A DNA stretch of 40,394 nt from UBA1433 sp964581565 (GTDB lineage Bacteria > Bacillota > Clostridia > Eubacteriales > UBA1433), in assembly GCA_964581565.1 (NCBI GenBank), contig CAZOOZ010000014.1, forward strand, positions 1-40,394. The letters are read 5' to 3'. Both the position numbers and the translations under genes were made by a program. Shown piece by piece: positions 1-7,838 of the stretch. Every line of letters starts with the position of its first letter. Position 1 is the stretch's first letter. The notes under the pieces were generated by a model, which saw only the letters and a program-made list of their open reading frames with translations, searched no databases and was not told the DNA's origin.

Positions 1-1
1 T

Positions 2-31
2 GCAAATATTGATACAGAATTAAGAGAATAA
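2..31 (+). CDS. 3' end of an upstream gene, probably the amino-acid ABC substrate-binding protein
   Basis: Only the last nine codons (ANIDTELRE) and a TAA stop are in the window. The position directly before an amino-acid ABC permease and ATPase suggests the periplasmic-type solute-binding lipoprotein of the same operon. That identity is inferred from context; the fragment is too short to recognise. Confidence 0.35.
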   Translation, partial: ANIDTELRE

Positions 32-86
32 CTAAAATCAGGTTTTTTTAAACATACGGTTTAAATTTCTTGTAAAACTATGTTAT

Positions 87-130
87 AATAAGCTGACAAT
101 TGCTCCGAGCGGTTGTCGGCTTATTATTTT
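87..130 (+). terminator. Intercistronic hairpin before the permease
   Basis: A 13-bp stem (87-99 with 113-125, one T-G wobble) is followed by ATTTT. It lies after the preceding stop and 15 bases before the permease start. It looks like an intrinsic terminator or attenuator that could lower permease and ATPase expression relative to the upstream gene, as is common in binding-protein-dependent operons. The weak T-tract suggests partial read-through. Confidence 0.6.
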
Positions 131-144
131 AAAGAGGTGAAGAC

Positions 145-798
145 ATGACTGCGGTACAAGCAAAAGCTTTATTAGCGGGAGCGGGTGTGACGATTGAGTT
201 AACGCTGATAAGCATAGCGATAGGGCTGGTATTTGCAATGATACTGGCACTTGGAAGAATTTCAAAAAATAAAATTTTAAATGGAATTACATGGGTTTAC
301 ATATGGGTATTTAGAGGCACCCCCCTTATGCTGCAGTTAATTATTGCATATTTCGGCGTCCCCATGGTGGCAAAGTCACTACTTGGCCATTATGTGAATA
401 TCAGTATGTTTAACGCTGCGATATTAGGATTGACATTAAATACGGCTGCATATTTAGCGGAAATTTTCAGAGCAGGAATATTATCGATCGATAAAGGTCA
501 AATGGAAGCGGCAAAAGCGCTGGGTATGACATATAGGCAAGCTATGTTAAAAATTATCATTCCACAGACTTACAGAAGAGTCATCCCTCCGTTTGCAAAT
601 GAATTTATTATGATTTTGAAAGATACGTCACTTGTTATGGTTATCGGGCTTTCGGAACTCACAAGGGTAAGCAAAATTTTTGCCGCTGGAGGAGAAGCCA
701 AATTTTACTTTATAGCTGGTGGCGTTTATTTATTCTTAACAACCATATCGACACTAATATTTGATAAAATGGAAAAAGCGGCTGCCAAATACGAGTAG
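145..798 (+). CDS. Amino-acid ABC transporter permease (HisM/GlnP family)
   Basis: Integral membrane subunit of a polar amino-acid importer. The 217-residue length is normal for the family. A cytoplasmic coupling loop with the EAA signature is visible at residues 121-140 (EAAKALG, then IIIP), which docks onto the ATPase. Hydrophobic stretches at about 15-37, 50-72, 88-110 and 180-207 fit about five membrane segments. The N-terminal region has the usual GAGVTIELTLISI pattern and the FRGTP motif at residues 56-60. The start has a GAGGTG ribosome site and the ATPase follows 18 bases after the stop, so the two are co-transcribed. The exact amino acid carried cannot be read from the permease. Confidence 0.93.
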   Translation: MTAVQAKALLAGAGVTIELTLISIAIGLVFAMILALGRISKNKILNGITWVYIWVFRGTPLMLQLIIAYFGVPMVAKSLLGHYVNISMFNAAILGLTLNTAAYLAEIFRAGILSIDKGQMEAAKALGMTYRQAMLKIIIPQTYRRVIPPFANEFIMILKDTSLVMVIGLSELTRVSKIFAAGGEAKFYFIAGGVYLFLTTISTLIFDKMEKAAAKYE

Positions 799-816
799 CA
801 AAAGAGGTAAGTAATT

Positions 817-1575
817 ATGAGTATGATAAAAATTGAAGGTGTGCACAAGTATTTTGGCGAGAACCATGTGCTTAATGATATTGATTTAGAAATTGAGCAG
901 GGGGAAGTGATGTGTGTAGTTGGGCCATCGGGTAGTGGAAAGAGTACGCTGCTTAGAAGTCTTAATCATCTTGAACGAATTACGTCCGGTAAAATTTATA
1001 TTGATAATATATTAATGGATCACAGAGAAAATGATAAAGATATCTTAAAAACAGATCCCAAAAAGGTTTCCGCTCTATGCGCGGAACTCGGCATGGTGTT
1101 TCAAAGATTTAATTTATTTCCACATAAAACAGTACTGCAAAATGTAACGATCGCACCGATTACAGTGCGGAAGATTAATAAAACGAAAGCGGAAAGCAAA
1201 GCCAAAGAGCTGCTCAAAAAAGTAGGCTTGATTGATAAAATAAATGAATATCCATCAAGATTATCCGGCGGACAGCAGCAAAGAGTGGCGATTGCGCGAG
1301 CTTTGGCAATGGAACCTAAAATTATGCTATTTGACGAACCTACAAGTGCGCTTGATCCGGAATTGGTTGGTGAAGTGCTTGAAGTTATGAAACAGCTTGC
1401 AAGAGACGGTATGACGATGATGGTTGTGACACATGAAATGGGGTTCGCAAGAGAAGTTGGCACACGATTAATCTTTATGGATCAAGGGAAAATAGTCGAA
1501 CAGGGAACTCCAAAAGAAGTGTTTGAAAATCCGCAAAATGAGCGTACAAAAGATTTCTTTAAAAGTATATTATAA
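817..1575 (+). CDS. Amino-acid ABC transporter ATP-binding protein (GlnQ family)
   Basis: Cytoplasmic ATPase that powers the importer encoded just upstream. Walker A is GPSGSGKST (36-44), the ABC signature LSGGQQQR lies at 149-156, Walker B LFDEPTSALD at 171-180 and the switch histidine is H206. The 252-residue length is standard. A short insert of charged residues around 67-88 is seen in one branch of this family and does not disturb any motif. A terminator follows, closing the operon. Substrate is unknown; glutamine, cystine and arginine importers share this ATPase type. Confidence 0.95.
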   Translation: MSMIKIEGVHKYFGENHVLNDIDLEIEQGEVMCVVGPSGSGKSTLLRSLNHLERITSGKIYIDNILMDHRENDKDILKTDPKKVSALCAELGMVFQRFNLFPHKTVLQNVTIAPITVRKINKTKAESKAKELLKKVGLIDKINEYPSRLSGGQQQRVAIARALAMEPKIMLFDEPTSALDPELVGEVLEVMKQLARDGMTMMVVTHEMGFAREVGTRLIFMDQGKIVEQGTPKEVFENPQNERTKDFFKSIL

Positions 1576-1596
1576 TTTTTATGATATAAAAAACAG

Positions 1597-1630
1597 AATC
1601 GAGACAGGTCTTCCTATCTCGATTTTTTAT
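1597..1630 (+). terminator. Intrinsic terminator after the ABC operon
   Basis: Stem AATCGAGA (1597-1604) pairs with TCTCGATT (1617-1624), with a further AGG/CCT pairing inside, followed by a run of Ts. Confidence 0.88.
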
Positions 1631-1687
1631 TGATGCTCAATTCATTTAATATTGTTTTATAAATTAAATATATTTATGAAATAGGCA

Positions 1688-1715
1688 TTTATATATAAAA
1701 ATTTTCTGCTATAAT
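1688..1715 (+). promoter_or_regulatory. Candidate promoter for the murT-gatD genes
   Basis: An extended -10 box TGCTATAAT (TATAAT at 1710-1715) lies 29 bases before the start of the MurT-like gene. The -35 match (TTTATA, 1688-1693, 16-bp spacer) is poor, which is acceptable for an extended -10 promoter. Confidence 0.5.
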
Positions 1716-1744
1716 AAATAGACGCAAAACTTTTAGGAGCAAAA

Positions 1745-3115
1745 ATGATGAGATTTAAGATTGAACTTTTCTTTGCAAAGGTGATAGTTTTTTTAATAAA
1801 TATTATCAATCCCAAAAAAGGCACATCCTTTCCGGGCAGAATCATAAATAAAATTGACAATGCTTTTATCGGGAAATTTGAAGGCATTGATTTTAGTAAA
1901 GTTATTTTTGTAACCGGTACAAACGGCAAGAGCACGCTTACGAATCTGTTGTATCATATATTAAAAAAGAATGGGGTAAATGTAGTAGCAAACCTAGAAG
2001 GTGCAAATCAAAAATGCGGCATCGCTACAACGCTTATCAAGAATTCAACTTTAAACGGCAGAGTAAAACATGAATACTTTATTTTTGAGATAGACGAACG
2101 AAGCCTATATCAAATATATCCATATATAAAAGCAAAACATATTGTCATTACAAATATTCAAAAAGATCAAGTGCAAAGAAATGGTGACCCGGATTATATT
2201 GTAAGAAAATTAAGTCAAATCATAAACGCCGATATGACTCTTTATTTAAATAATGAAGAGCCGAGAAGTAAGTTTTTTGAAAGTAAAAGTGAGGATATCA
2301 TCTATTTTGGTGTGGATAAAAATAGTCTGTCTTATCAAAAGACAGGTATATTCGATATTACTATGCCATGTCCGGTGTGCGGGCGAAAGATAGAGTTTAA
2401 TTATTTAAATATTGATAATATAGGGAATTTTTATTGTCCTACGTGTAACTTTGCGTCCGAAAAAACGCCGGATGTTTTAATTTCTGACATAGATTTTGAA
2501 ATCGGAAGGTTTTATATTAACAACCAGAGTTTTGAGATGCCTTATACTGTTCCTTTTATGCTTTATAATTACGCCGGGGCGGTAGCTGCAGCTTTAAATT
2601 TAGGATTTAAAATAGAAAATATTGCTTCGGCATTTGCGAGTTTTATTAATGTCGGAGGCAGAATAGAAAGTATAAGATATCATAAAAAAGATATAAAATA
2701 TATAAGGATAAAGCAAGAAAATCCGGAAACATTTCAGTCCGCATTGGATAATGTAGCAAACGATACAAGCGAAAAAATCTTTGTACTCGGATTGAATGAA
2801 ATCATCGACTTTGATCCTCATTATACAAATACTTTTTATGCATATGATTGTGATTTGACCAAACTTGTTCATTCAAATGTAAAGAAATATGTTTGTTTTT
2901 CACAATATGTTTGTTATGATACGGCATTAAGATTTATTTACGAAGGCATAAACAGAGATGATATCATCATATTGCCTACGAAGGATGTAAAAACTTTGCT
3001 TGATGAGATTGATCAAATAGATTGTGATAATATTTATTTAATTACATGGCTGAAGACTTTTAATCAAATAAAAGAGTATATAAAAGAAGAGAGTAAACAA
3101 CTATTGGAGAAATAG
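1745..3115 (+). CDS. murT: MurT-like Mur ligase (lipid II isoglutaminyl synthase, catalytic subunit type)
   Basis: In the known MurT/GatD complex this subunit activates the D-Glu alpha-carboxylate of lipid II with ATP so that it can be amidated. The 456-residue protein has the family layout: N-terminal segment, P-loop TGTNGKST (57-64), the NLEGAN and EIDE motifs, a DQ-containing loop (131-138), a four-cysteine zinc ribbon unique to MurT (C209, C212, C231, C234) and a C-terminal DUF1727-type domain. The C-terminal domain is divergent. The usual LNDNxADGxDxSWIxD segment is replaced by LNEIIDFDPHYTNTFYAYD (350-368), and KNPxGxN is replaced by QENPETF (324-330). Ribosome site AGGAGC sets the first ATG. 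The GatD-like gene follows after 7 bases. Family membership is firm; activity is uncertain. Confidence 0.85.
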   Translation: MMRFKIELFFAKVIVFLINIINPKKGTSFPGRIINKIDNAFIGKFEGIDFSKVIFVTGTNGKSTLTNLLYHILKKNGVNVVANLEGANQKCGIATTLIKNSTLNGRVKHEYFIFEIDERSLYQIYPYIKAKHIVITNIQKDQVQRNGDPDYIVRKLSQIINADMTLYLNNEEPRSKFFESKSEDIIYFGVDKNSLSYQKTGIFDITMPCPVCGRKIEFNYLNIDNIGNFYCPTCNFASEKTPDVLISDIDFEIGRFYINNQSFEMPYTVPFMLYNYAGAVAAALNLGFKIENIASAFASFINVGGRIESIRYHKKDIKYIRIKQENPETFQSALDNVANDTSEKIFVLGLNEIIDFDPHYTNTFYAYDCDLTKLVHSNVKKYVCFSQYVCYDTALRFIYEGINRDDIIILPTKDVKTLLDEIDQIDCDNIYLITWLKTFNQIKEYIKEESKQLLEK

Positions 3116-3122
3116 GAGTAGA

Positions 3123-3872
3123 ATGGATAAAACAGTAATCAAAACAGCATTTTTGTATCCCGATATTTTTTGCCTGAATGGTGACCGTGGCAATATAATT
3201 GCGCTTGTGCAAATAGCCAATAGACTCGGTGTGTCAATGGAAGTGGATAGAATCAATTCGCCTGATATACCGATTAATTTCGATGCATACGATATATTCT
3301 ATATTCCGTCCGGTGAATTAAAATATGTAATCATGACAGCAGAAGCATTGATGCGGCAGAGTTATGCCATAAAAAAGGCAGTAGAAGCGGGAAAAATTTT
3401 CGTAATAACGGGGACGAGTATAGCACTGTTTGCAAATGATATCATTAGAGTCGATAAAAGTAAATATAAAGGGCTTGATATAGGGGCCTTTGACTGCATA
3501 GAGCGGGAAAATGTCTTTGGGGATGATTTGGTTTTTTCGGCAAATGTATTTGGGCAATATCTGCCTATTACGGGATGCCAGATTAGTATGATGGATACCC
3601 TACTAGCAAAAGGAACAAAAGCTTTTGGTAAAATTATTTATGGATATGGAAATAATAAAGGCAGTGACGAAGGCATCCTTATAGAAAACTGTATTCTAAC
3701 AAATACATTAGGACCACTTTTAATTAAAAATCCCGAAATGACTGTTGCAATTATTAAGCAGGCTTTAAAAAATAAAGATATGGAGCCGCCATTAGATGAA
3801 ATAAATTTTGATATTGAAAATAATTCAGCAAAAAAGATCTGGGAATTTATAGAACAAAAAATAAGCAAATAA
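3123..3872 (+). CDS. gatD: GatD-like glutamine amidotransferase subunit lacking catalytic residues
   Basis: Related to GatD, which hydrolyses glutamine and passes ammonia to MurT. The alignment is recognisable across its length: DRGNIIALVQ near the N-terminus, FDAYDIFYI, YGYGNN at 173-178 and GPLLIKNP at 197-204. The residues needed for catalysis are gone. The nucleophile site ICGGYQ reads ITGTSI, placing Thr96 where the Cys should be. The site YLHGP reads NTLGP, placing Leu196 where the His should be. GGG(S/Q)D has become PSGEL, and the ENHGG loop has become CQISM. The reading frame is intact with an AGGAG ribosome site, so it is expressed as a probable pseudo-amidotransferase and not as a broken gene. 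It may be a structural or binding partner of the MurT-like protein. Confidence 0.8.
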   Translation: MDKTVIKTAFLYPDIFCLNGDRGNIIALVQIANRLGVSMEVDRINSPDIPINFDAYDIFYIPSGELKYVIMTAEALMRQSYAIKKAVEAGKIFVITGTSIALFANDIIRVDKSKYKGLDIGAFDCIERENVFGDDLVFSANVFGQYLPITGCQISMMDTLLAKGTKAFGKIIYGYGNNKGSDEGILIENCILTNTLGPLLIKNPEMTVAIIKQALKNKDMEPPLDEINFDIENNSAKKIWEFIEQKISK

Positions 3873-3921
3873 AAATAAAGCTGTCTGCAGCAAACAATTA
3901 TTTATATAGGAGTAGTAGTAA

Positions 3922-4191
3922 ATGAAAGCAGTCATTACTGTCATAGGAAAAGACAGAACAGGTATTATTTATAATATCAGTAAAGTGCTCTATGAGCATA
4001 ATGTCAATATTGAAGATTTAAATCAAACCATCATGCAGGAAAATTTCACGATGCTTATGCTGGTAAATTGTGCGATGATGGAGTGTTCATTTGAAGAATT
4101 AAAAGCAGCGTTAAGTACTGCAGGTGAAAACATGGGGCTTTCCGTGAGATTGCAAAGAGAAGATATATTTGATGCAATGCATAAAGTATAG
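3922..4191 (+). CDS. ACT domain protein (UPF0237 family)
   Basis: An 89-residue protein consisting of one ACT domain, the ligand-binding fold used by amino-acid-responsive regulators. The beginning AVITVIGKDRTGIIYNISKVL is the classic ACT strand-helix start, with the G-K-D-R-T-G-I signature. A ribosome site AGGAG precedes the ATG. The gene is nearly always paired with the DUF711/PFL gene that follows here after 8 bases, so the two presumably act together, perhaps with this protein sensing an amino acid. No specific ligand is known to me. Confidence 0.9.
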   Translation: MKAVITVIGKDRTGIIYNISKVLYEHNVNIEDLNQTIMQENFTMLMLVNCAMMECSFEELKAALSTAGENMGLSVRLQREDIFDAMHKV

Positions 4192-4199
4192 GTGATAGT

Positions 4200-5561
4200 A
4201 TGTCGTTAGTAAAAAAAGATATTTTAGAAACAATTGCAATGATAGAGAAAGACAATCTGGATATAAGAACCACCACAATGGGGATATCACTTTTAGACTG
4301 TATATCTCATAATCCTGTTATTACTGCAGAGCGTGTCTATGACAAGATAACTAAAAAAGCATGTCATTTGGTGAAAGTAGCAGATGATATCGGTAAAGAA
4401 TTTGGAATTCCAATCATCAATAAACGCATTTCCGTAACGCCGATTGCATTAATAGGAAGTGGTGCAGATAAAGATGATTTTATTGAATTAGCTGTTGCGC
4501 TTGACAGAGCTGCCGAAGAGATGGGGGTCGATTTTATCGGCGGGTACTCTGCTTTGGTGCATAAAGGATTTACAAATAACGATATTGCATTTATGAATTC
4601 TATTCCTCAAGCATTGGCAGAGACAAAAAAAGTATGCTCAAGTGTAAATGTGGGTAGTACAAAATCCGGCATCAATATGGATGCGGTAGGGATGCTGGGG
4701 ACGATTATAAAAGAGATAGCTTTTTTGACAAAGGAAATGGATTCCATCGGTTGCGCGAAATTTGTGGTATTTGCAAATGCCGTTGAAGATAATCCGTTTA
4801 TGGCGGGAGCTTTTCATGGGGTCGGCGAGCCGGAAGCTGTCATTAATGTAGGGGTCTCTGGACCCGGTGTTGTAAAATCAGCTTTAGAGAAGGTAAAAGG
4901 CTGCCCCATTGATGTGGTCTCGGAGACTATAAAAAGAACCGCCTTCAAAATTACACGAGCGGGAATGTTAGTCGGAAGCGAAATGAGCAAAAGAGTCAAT
5001 GTGCCGTTTGGAATCATGGATCTCTCTTTGGCACCGACTCCAAAAGTCGGAGACAGTGTGGCAGAGATACTTGAGATAATCGGTTTGGAGAAATGTGGAA
5101 CACATGGAACAACAGCTGCTTTGGCGCTACTCAACGATGCGGTTAAAAAAGGCGGTATCATGGCTTCTTCCCACGTCGGTGGGCTTAGCGGCGCTTTTAT
5201 TCCGGTAAGTGAAGATGCCGGCATGATTGATGCTGTAATCAATGGGGCGCTCACTTTCGATAAGCTGGAAGCAATGACCAGTGTGTGTTCCGTCGGAATA
5301 GATATGGTTGCAATTGCGGGGGATGTTCCGGACAGTACAATAGCGGCCATTATTGCAGATGAAGCGGCTATCGGGGTAATCAATAACAAAACAACTGCGG
5401 TTAGGATTATTCCGTCATATGGTAAAAATGTAGGTGATGTTGTCAATTTTGGCGGCCTTTTAGGTTCGGCACCCATCATGGCCATTTCCGAATATTCATC
5501 TGAAGAGTTTATACAGCGGGGCGGACGAATACCTGCACCTGTGCATAGTTTTAAAAATTAA
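4200..5561 (+). CDS. PFL family protein (UPF0210/DUF711)
   Basis: A 453-residue soluble protein that matches the UPF0210 (DUF711) family over its full normal length. It is rich in glycine-containing loops, for example GGYSALVHKG and NVGSTKSGINMDAVGMLG in the first half and GTHGTTAALALLNDAVKKGG in the second. The family is loosely related to the glycyl-radical pyruvate formate-lyase fold by name only. No glycyl-radical motif (RVxGY) is visible, so no such activity is claimed. The tight link to the preceding ACT protein is conserved in many Gram-positive bacteria. Biochemical function is unknown to me. A strong terminator follows directly. Confidence 0.9.
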   Translation: MSLVKKDILETIAMIEKDNLDIRTTTMGISLLDCISHNPVITAERVYDKITKKACHLVKVADDIGKEFGIPIINKRISVTPIALIGSGADKDDFIELAVALDRAAEEMGVDFIGGYSALVHKGFTNNDIAFMNSIPQALAETKKVCSSVNVGSTKSGINMDAVGMLGTIIKEIAFLTKEMDSIGCAKFVVFANAVEDNPFMAGAFHGVGEPEAVINVGVSGPGVVKSALEKVKGCPIDVVSETIKRTAFKITRAGMLVGSEMSKRVNVPFGIMDLSLAPTPKVGDSVAEILEIIGLEKCGTHGTTAALALLNDAVKKGGIMASSHVGGLSGAFIPVSEDAGMIDAVINGALTFDKLEAMTSVCSVGIDMVAIAGDVPDSTIAAIIADEAAIGVINNKTTAVRIIPSYGKNVGDVVNFGGLLGSAPIMAISEYSSEEFIQRGGRIPAPVHSFKN

Positions 5562-5596
5562 TGAGGAGCTGTGCCAAACAGCTCCTCATCTTTTTA
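5561..5596 (+). terminator. Terminator between convergent genes
   Basis: A perfect 12-bp stem ATGAGGAGCTGT (5561-5572) pairs with ACAGCTCCTCAT (5578-5589), followed by CTTTTT. It overlaps the stop codon region of the PFL gene. It ends 5 bases before the stop of the opposite-strand MurE-like gene and may serve both strands. Confidence 0.9.
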
Positions 5597-7066
5597 GTAT
5601 TTATCTTCTTTCTCGGTCATCGATAAATACTTTCTTACGGTCTGTTCATCATTATAAGGTATGCGTTTTTTATCAATCTCCATATATTTATAATGTCCCA
5701 TGCCCGATATAACAACGCTATCACCTTTTTTTGCAAGTGATAAAGCATGAGTAACAGCCTGGCTTCTCGGCAGAATCGTGAGTACATCGGCATCGGGGGG
5801 GAACCCTTTTTTAATATCATTAAAGATATCTGCATCTTTTTCACATCGCGGGCTGCCTTGTGTCATAATAACATAATCGCTGTTTTCATAAGCGATTCTA
5901 CCCATGATTGGCCGTTTTTCCTTATCCCTGTTGCCGTTACAGCTAAATACGGTGATGACTTTATTTTTGGTATTTGCACGTACAGCATCTAAAAGATTCT
6001 GCAATCCGTCGGGGGTATGTGCGAAATCGATGATAATATTAAAATCATTATGTTTCATAGTAGTAAGTCTGCCGTCAATAGGTTCATATTTTTTTAATGC
6101 AGTTCTTATAGTTTTTAAAGGCAGTACTTTTTTTAATGCATATATAATAGCGGGAACAGCATTATAAGCGTTGTGTTTTCCGGCGACATTGATTGTAAAA
6201 GATTGTCTAAAGGTGTCAGATTGCAAACAAAATGTCTGCTGCCAATTATTCTGCTTAAAATCTGTAATCTTATAATCGCTATTTTGGTGAAACGAAAAAG
6301 TAATAACTTCAGTTTGACCATTTTCTTTTAATTCGTTTGCAAGACGCTTGCCATAAGGATCATCAATATTAATGACGGAATATGTGGGATTGCTTAAAAA
6401 CAATAATTTTTTAGCTTGATAATAATTTTCCATATTACCATGAAAATCCAAGTGATCATGTGTCAAATTGGAAAACACGGCACAATCCAGTTTGGTATAT
6501 CGCATTCTCTGCTGGATTAGACCTTGTGAACTTGCTTCCATAAAAAAGTAGTCGTATCCTTTTTTCAAGGTTGTTTGCATTAAAAACTGTAAATCTGTTG
6601 ATTCTGGCGTTGTCGTTTTGGCAGGAATAAAAATATCATTGATGTATGAGCCTACAGTTGTCGACATAGCTGTTTTTTTATTCGCAGAAGCAAAAATACA
6701 ATTGGCCATAGAACAAAAAGTGGTTTTTCCGTTTGTTCCTGTAATGGCAATAACGTGTAATTTTTCTGACGGAAAATTATAAAATCTGCTGCTTAATCTT
6801 GCGAGAACATTTCGTATATCAGTAACTTTTATATATACGATATCATCTAGGTAGGCGATCTCTTTTGTGTGCACAATAACGCTTGCGCCTTTCGAGATAG
6901 CATCATCTATATAGGCGTGTCCATCTTTACTGTAACCTTCAATTGCGACAAAAAGGCTGTCGCGTGTACAAGCCAAAGATGAATACGATATATCTTTCAC
7001 ATCAATATTTTTATAATTTTTTGTACTAACGGTACGAATATCTTTTAATAGTTTATCCAGCTTCAT
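5594..7066 (-). CDS. murE: MurE-like ligase (UDP-MurNAc-tripeptide synthetase family) with altered amino-acid motif
   Basis: Adds the third residue of the peptidoglycan stem peptide in the classical family. The 490-residue protein has all three Mur domains: the N-terminal UDP-binding part (DISYSSLACTRDSLFVAI), P-loop GTNGKTT (110-116), the substrate loop TTTPES, NLTHDHLDFHG (200-210), the carbamylated-lysine site YQAK (K219), and AHTPDG plus NGNRDKEKRP in the C-terminal half. Two amino-acid-binding sites differ from the diaminopimelate type. DNPR reads GSPR (404-407), keeping only Pro-Arg, and GKGHE reads GMGHY (455-459). The third residue attached may therefore not be standard meso-diaminopimelate. 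Start ATG at 7066. Confidence 0.88.
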   Translation of the reverse strand: MKLDKLLKDIRTVSTKNYKNIDVKDISYSSLACTRDSLFVAIEGYSKDGHAYIDDAISKGASVIVHTKEIAYLDDIVYIKVTDIRNVLARLSSRFYNFPSEKLHVIAITGTNGKTTFCSMANCIFASANKKTAMSTTVGSYINDIFIPAKTTTPESTDLQFLMQTTLKKGYDYFFMEASSQGLIQQRMRYTKLDCAVFSNLTHDHLDFHGNMENYYQAKKLLFLSNPTYSVINIDDPYGKRLANELKENGQTEVITFSFHQNSDYKITDFKQNNWQQTFCLQSDTFRQSFTINVAGKHNAYNAVPAIIYALKKVLPLKTIRTALKKYEPIDGRLTTMKHNDFNIIIDFAHTPDGLQNLLDAVRANTKNKVITVFSCNGNRDKEKRPIMGRIAYENSDYVIMTQGSPRCEKDADIFNDIKKGFPPDADVLTILPRSQAVTHALSLAKKGDSVVISGMGHYKYMEIDKKRIPYNDEQTVRKYLSMTEKEDKY

Positions 7067-7131
7067 AGGTTTATCCAGTTAATAAACAATAATACTATTA
7101 TGTTCAATAAAGAAACATAATAAGCACATTT

Positions 7132-7160
7132 ATTGTATGTTTATTGCGATTAAAATGCAA
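7132..7160 (-). promoter_or_regulatory. Promoter of the MurE-like gene
   Basis: On the minus strand TTGCAT (7155-7160) and TACAAT (7132-7137) are separated by exactly 17 bases, about 66 bases before the ATG. Both boxes match the housekeeping consensus at five of six positions. Confidence 0.65.
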
Positions 7161-7194
7161 GTTTAATTTTGGATTCTCATAATATAGTAGGCGC

Positions 7195-7227
7195 AAAAAA
7201 ATCGGCTTCATTAAATGCGGCCGATTT
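7195..7227 (-). terminator. Terminator of the bactofilin gene
   Basis: Read on the minus strand, AAAATCGGC (7219-7227 side) pairs with GCCGATTTT and runs into a T-tract at 7194-7203. It sits 12 bases after the bactofilin stop. Confidence 0.8.
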
Positions 7228-7239
7228 TATTATGGATGT

Positions 7240-7641
7240 TTATTTATCGGATATATTTAAAATATCATCAATCTTTTTTGTCTCAGTAGGAGCCTCTTCT
7301 CGTCTTGTGCAATTGCCTACGAATATGGAGTTTTCTTCAATGACAATGGTTACAACATCGGCTGAACCTATGAGAGATGCTCCTGTAAAGACTTTAAGGT
7401 TTTTACATCTCACATTACCTTCTACTTTGCCGATAATATTTATATTATCACATATAATATCGCCTTGTACAAAGGCGTTTTTTCCAACAATTAAATTTCC
7501 AAGTATATTAATATTACCTTTTACTGTGCCTTCTAAACGGATAGAGCCACCTTCTGTAATTTCACCAACAATGACAACATCTTCACTTATAATTGTTTCA
7601 ACATGTGCTAGCCCCGCGAGAGATGGTTTTTCTCTTTTCAT
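7240..7641 (-). CDS. Bactofilin (polymer-forming cytoskeletal protein)
   Basis: Bactofilins self-assemble into nucleotide-free filaments that help shape the cell or place wall enzymes. The 133-residue protein shows the diagnostic repeating right-handed beta-helix pattern, with short hydrophobic strands separated by G-x-(I/V) turns: VVIVGEI, GSIRLEGTVKGNI, NLIVGKNAFVQGDI, NINIIGKVEGNV and NLKVFTGASLIGSADV. Flanking ends are short and polar, as in the family. A ribosome site TAGGAGGAA precedes the ATG, and the gene is a single transcription unit with its own promoter and terminator. Its location beside cell-wall genes fits a role in envelope organisation. Confidence 0.92.
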   Translation of the reverse strand: MKREKPSLAGLAHVETIISEDVVIVGEITEGGSIRLEGTVKGNINILGNLIVGKNAFVQGDIICDNINIIGKVEGNVRCKNLKVFTGASLIGSADVVTIVIEENSIFVGNCTRREEAPTETKKIDDILNISDK

Positions 7642-7701
7642 TTCTAGTTCCTCCTAAATATGTAATGACCACTAAAAAGCATCGTGATCATACATATCAT
7701 C

Positions 7702-7729
7702 ATTTTACATGATAATTTCGACTTGTCAA
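7702..7729 (-). promoter_or_regulatory. Promoter of the bactofilin gene
   Basis: Minus-strand TTGACA (7724-7729) is perfect consensus, with TAAAAT (7702-7707) after a 16-base spacer. An 11-base palindrome ACTTGTCAAGT overlaps the -35 box. Confidence 0.65.
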
Positions 7730-7781
7730 GTATGTGAATTGATAACGTTCATCGATAAATGTAATTATATGTTTAATAATG

Positions 7782-7809
7782 TCGACATATGTGATATATT
7801 AGATATAAT
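7782..7809 (+). promoter_or_regulatory. Promoter of the Ldh-family dehydrogenase gene
   Basis: TCGACA (7782-7787) and a perfect TATAAT (7804-7809) have a 16-base spacer. The start codon is 29 bases past the -10 box. Confidence 0.6.
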
Positions 7810-7838
7810 TTTTTAAAAATCATAATTTGGAGGGCTAT

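Noticed and set aside
1101..1463. Long minus-strand open frame inside the ATPase gene
   Set aside because: It is the antisense shadow of a well-supported gene, with no ribosome site and no family resemblance. Similar shadows in other frames (for example 4814-5485 and 7169-7657) were left out for the same reason.
3123..3872. GatD-like gene as a decayed pseudogene
   Set aside because: The frame is intact, the ribosome site is good, the rest of the fold is conserved and the spacing to the MurT-like gene is tight, so inactivation by drift is less likely than a maintained pseudoenzyme.
4200..5561. Pyruvate formate-lyase activity for the PFL-named protein
   Set aside because: There is no glycyl-radical motif or Cys-Cys active site; the name is historical.
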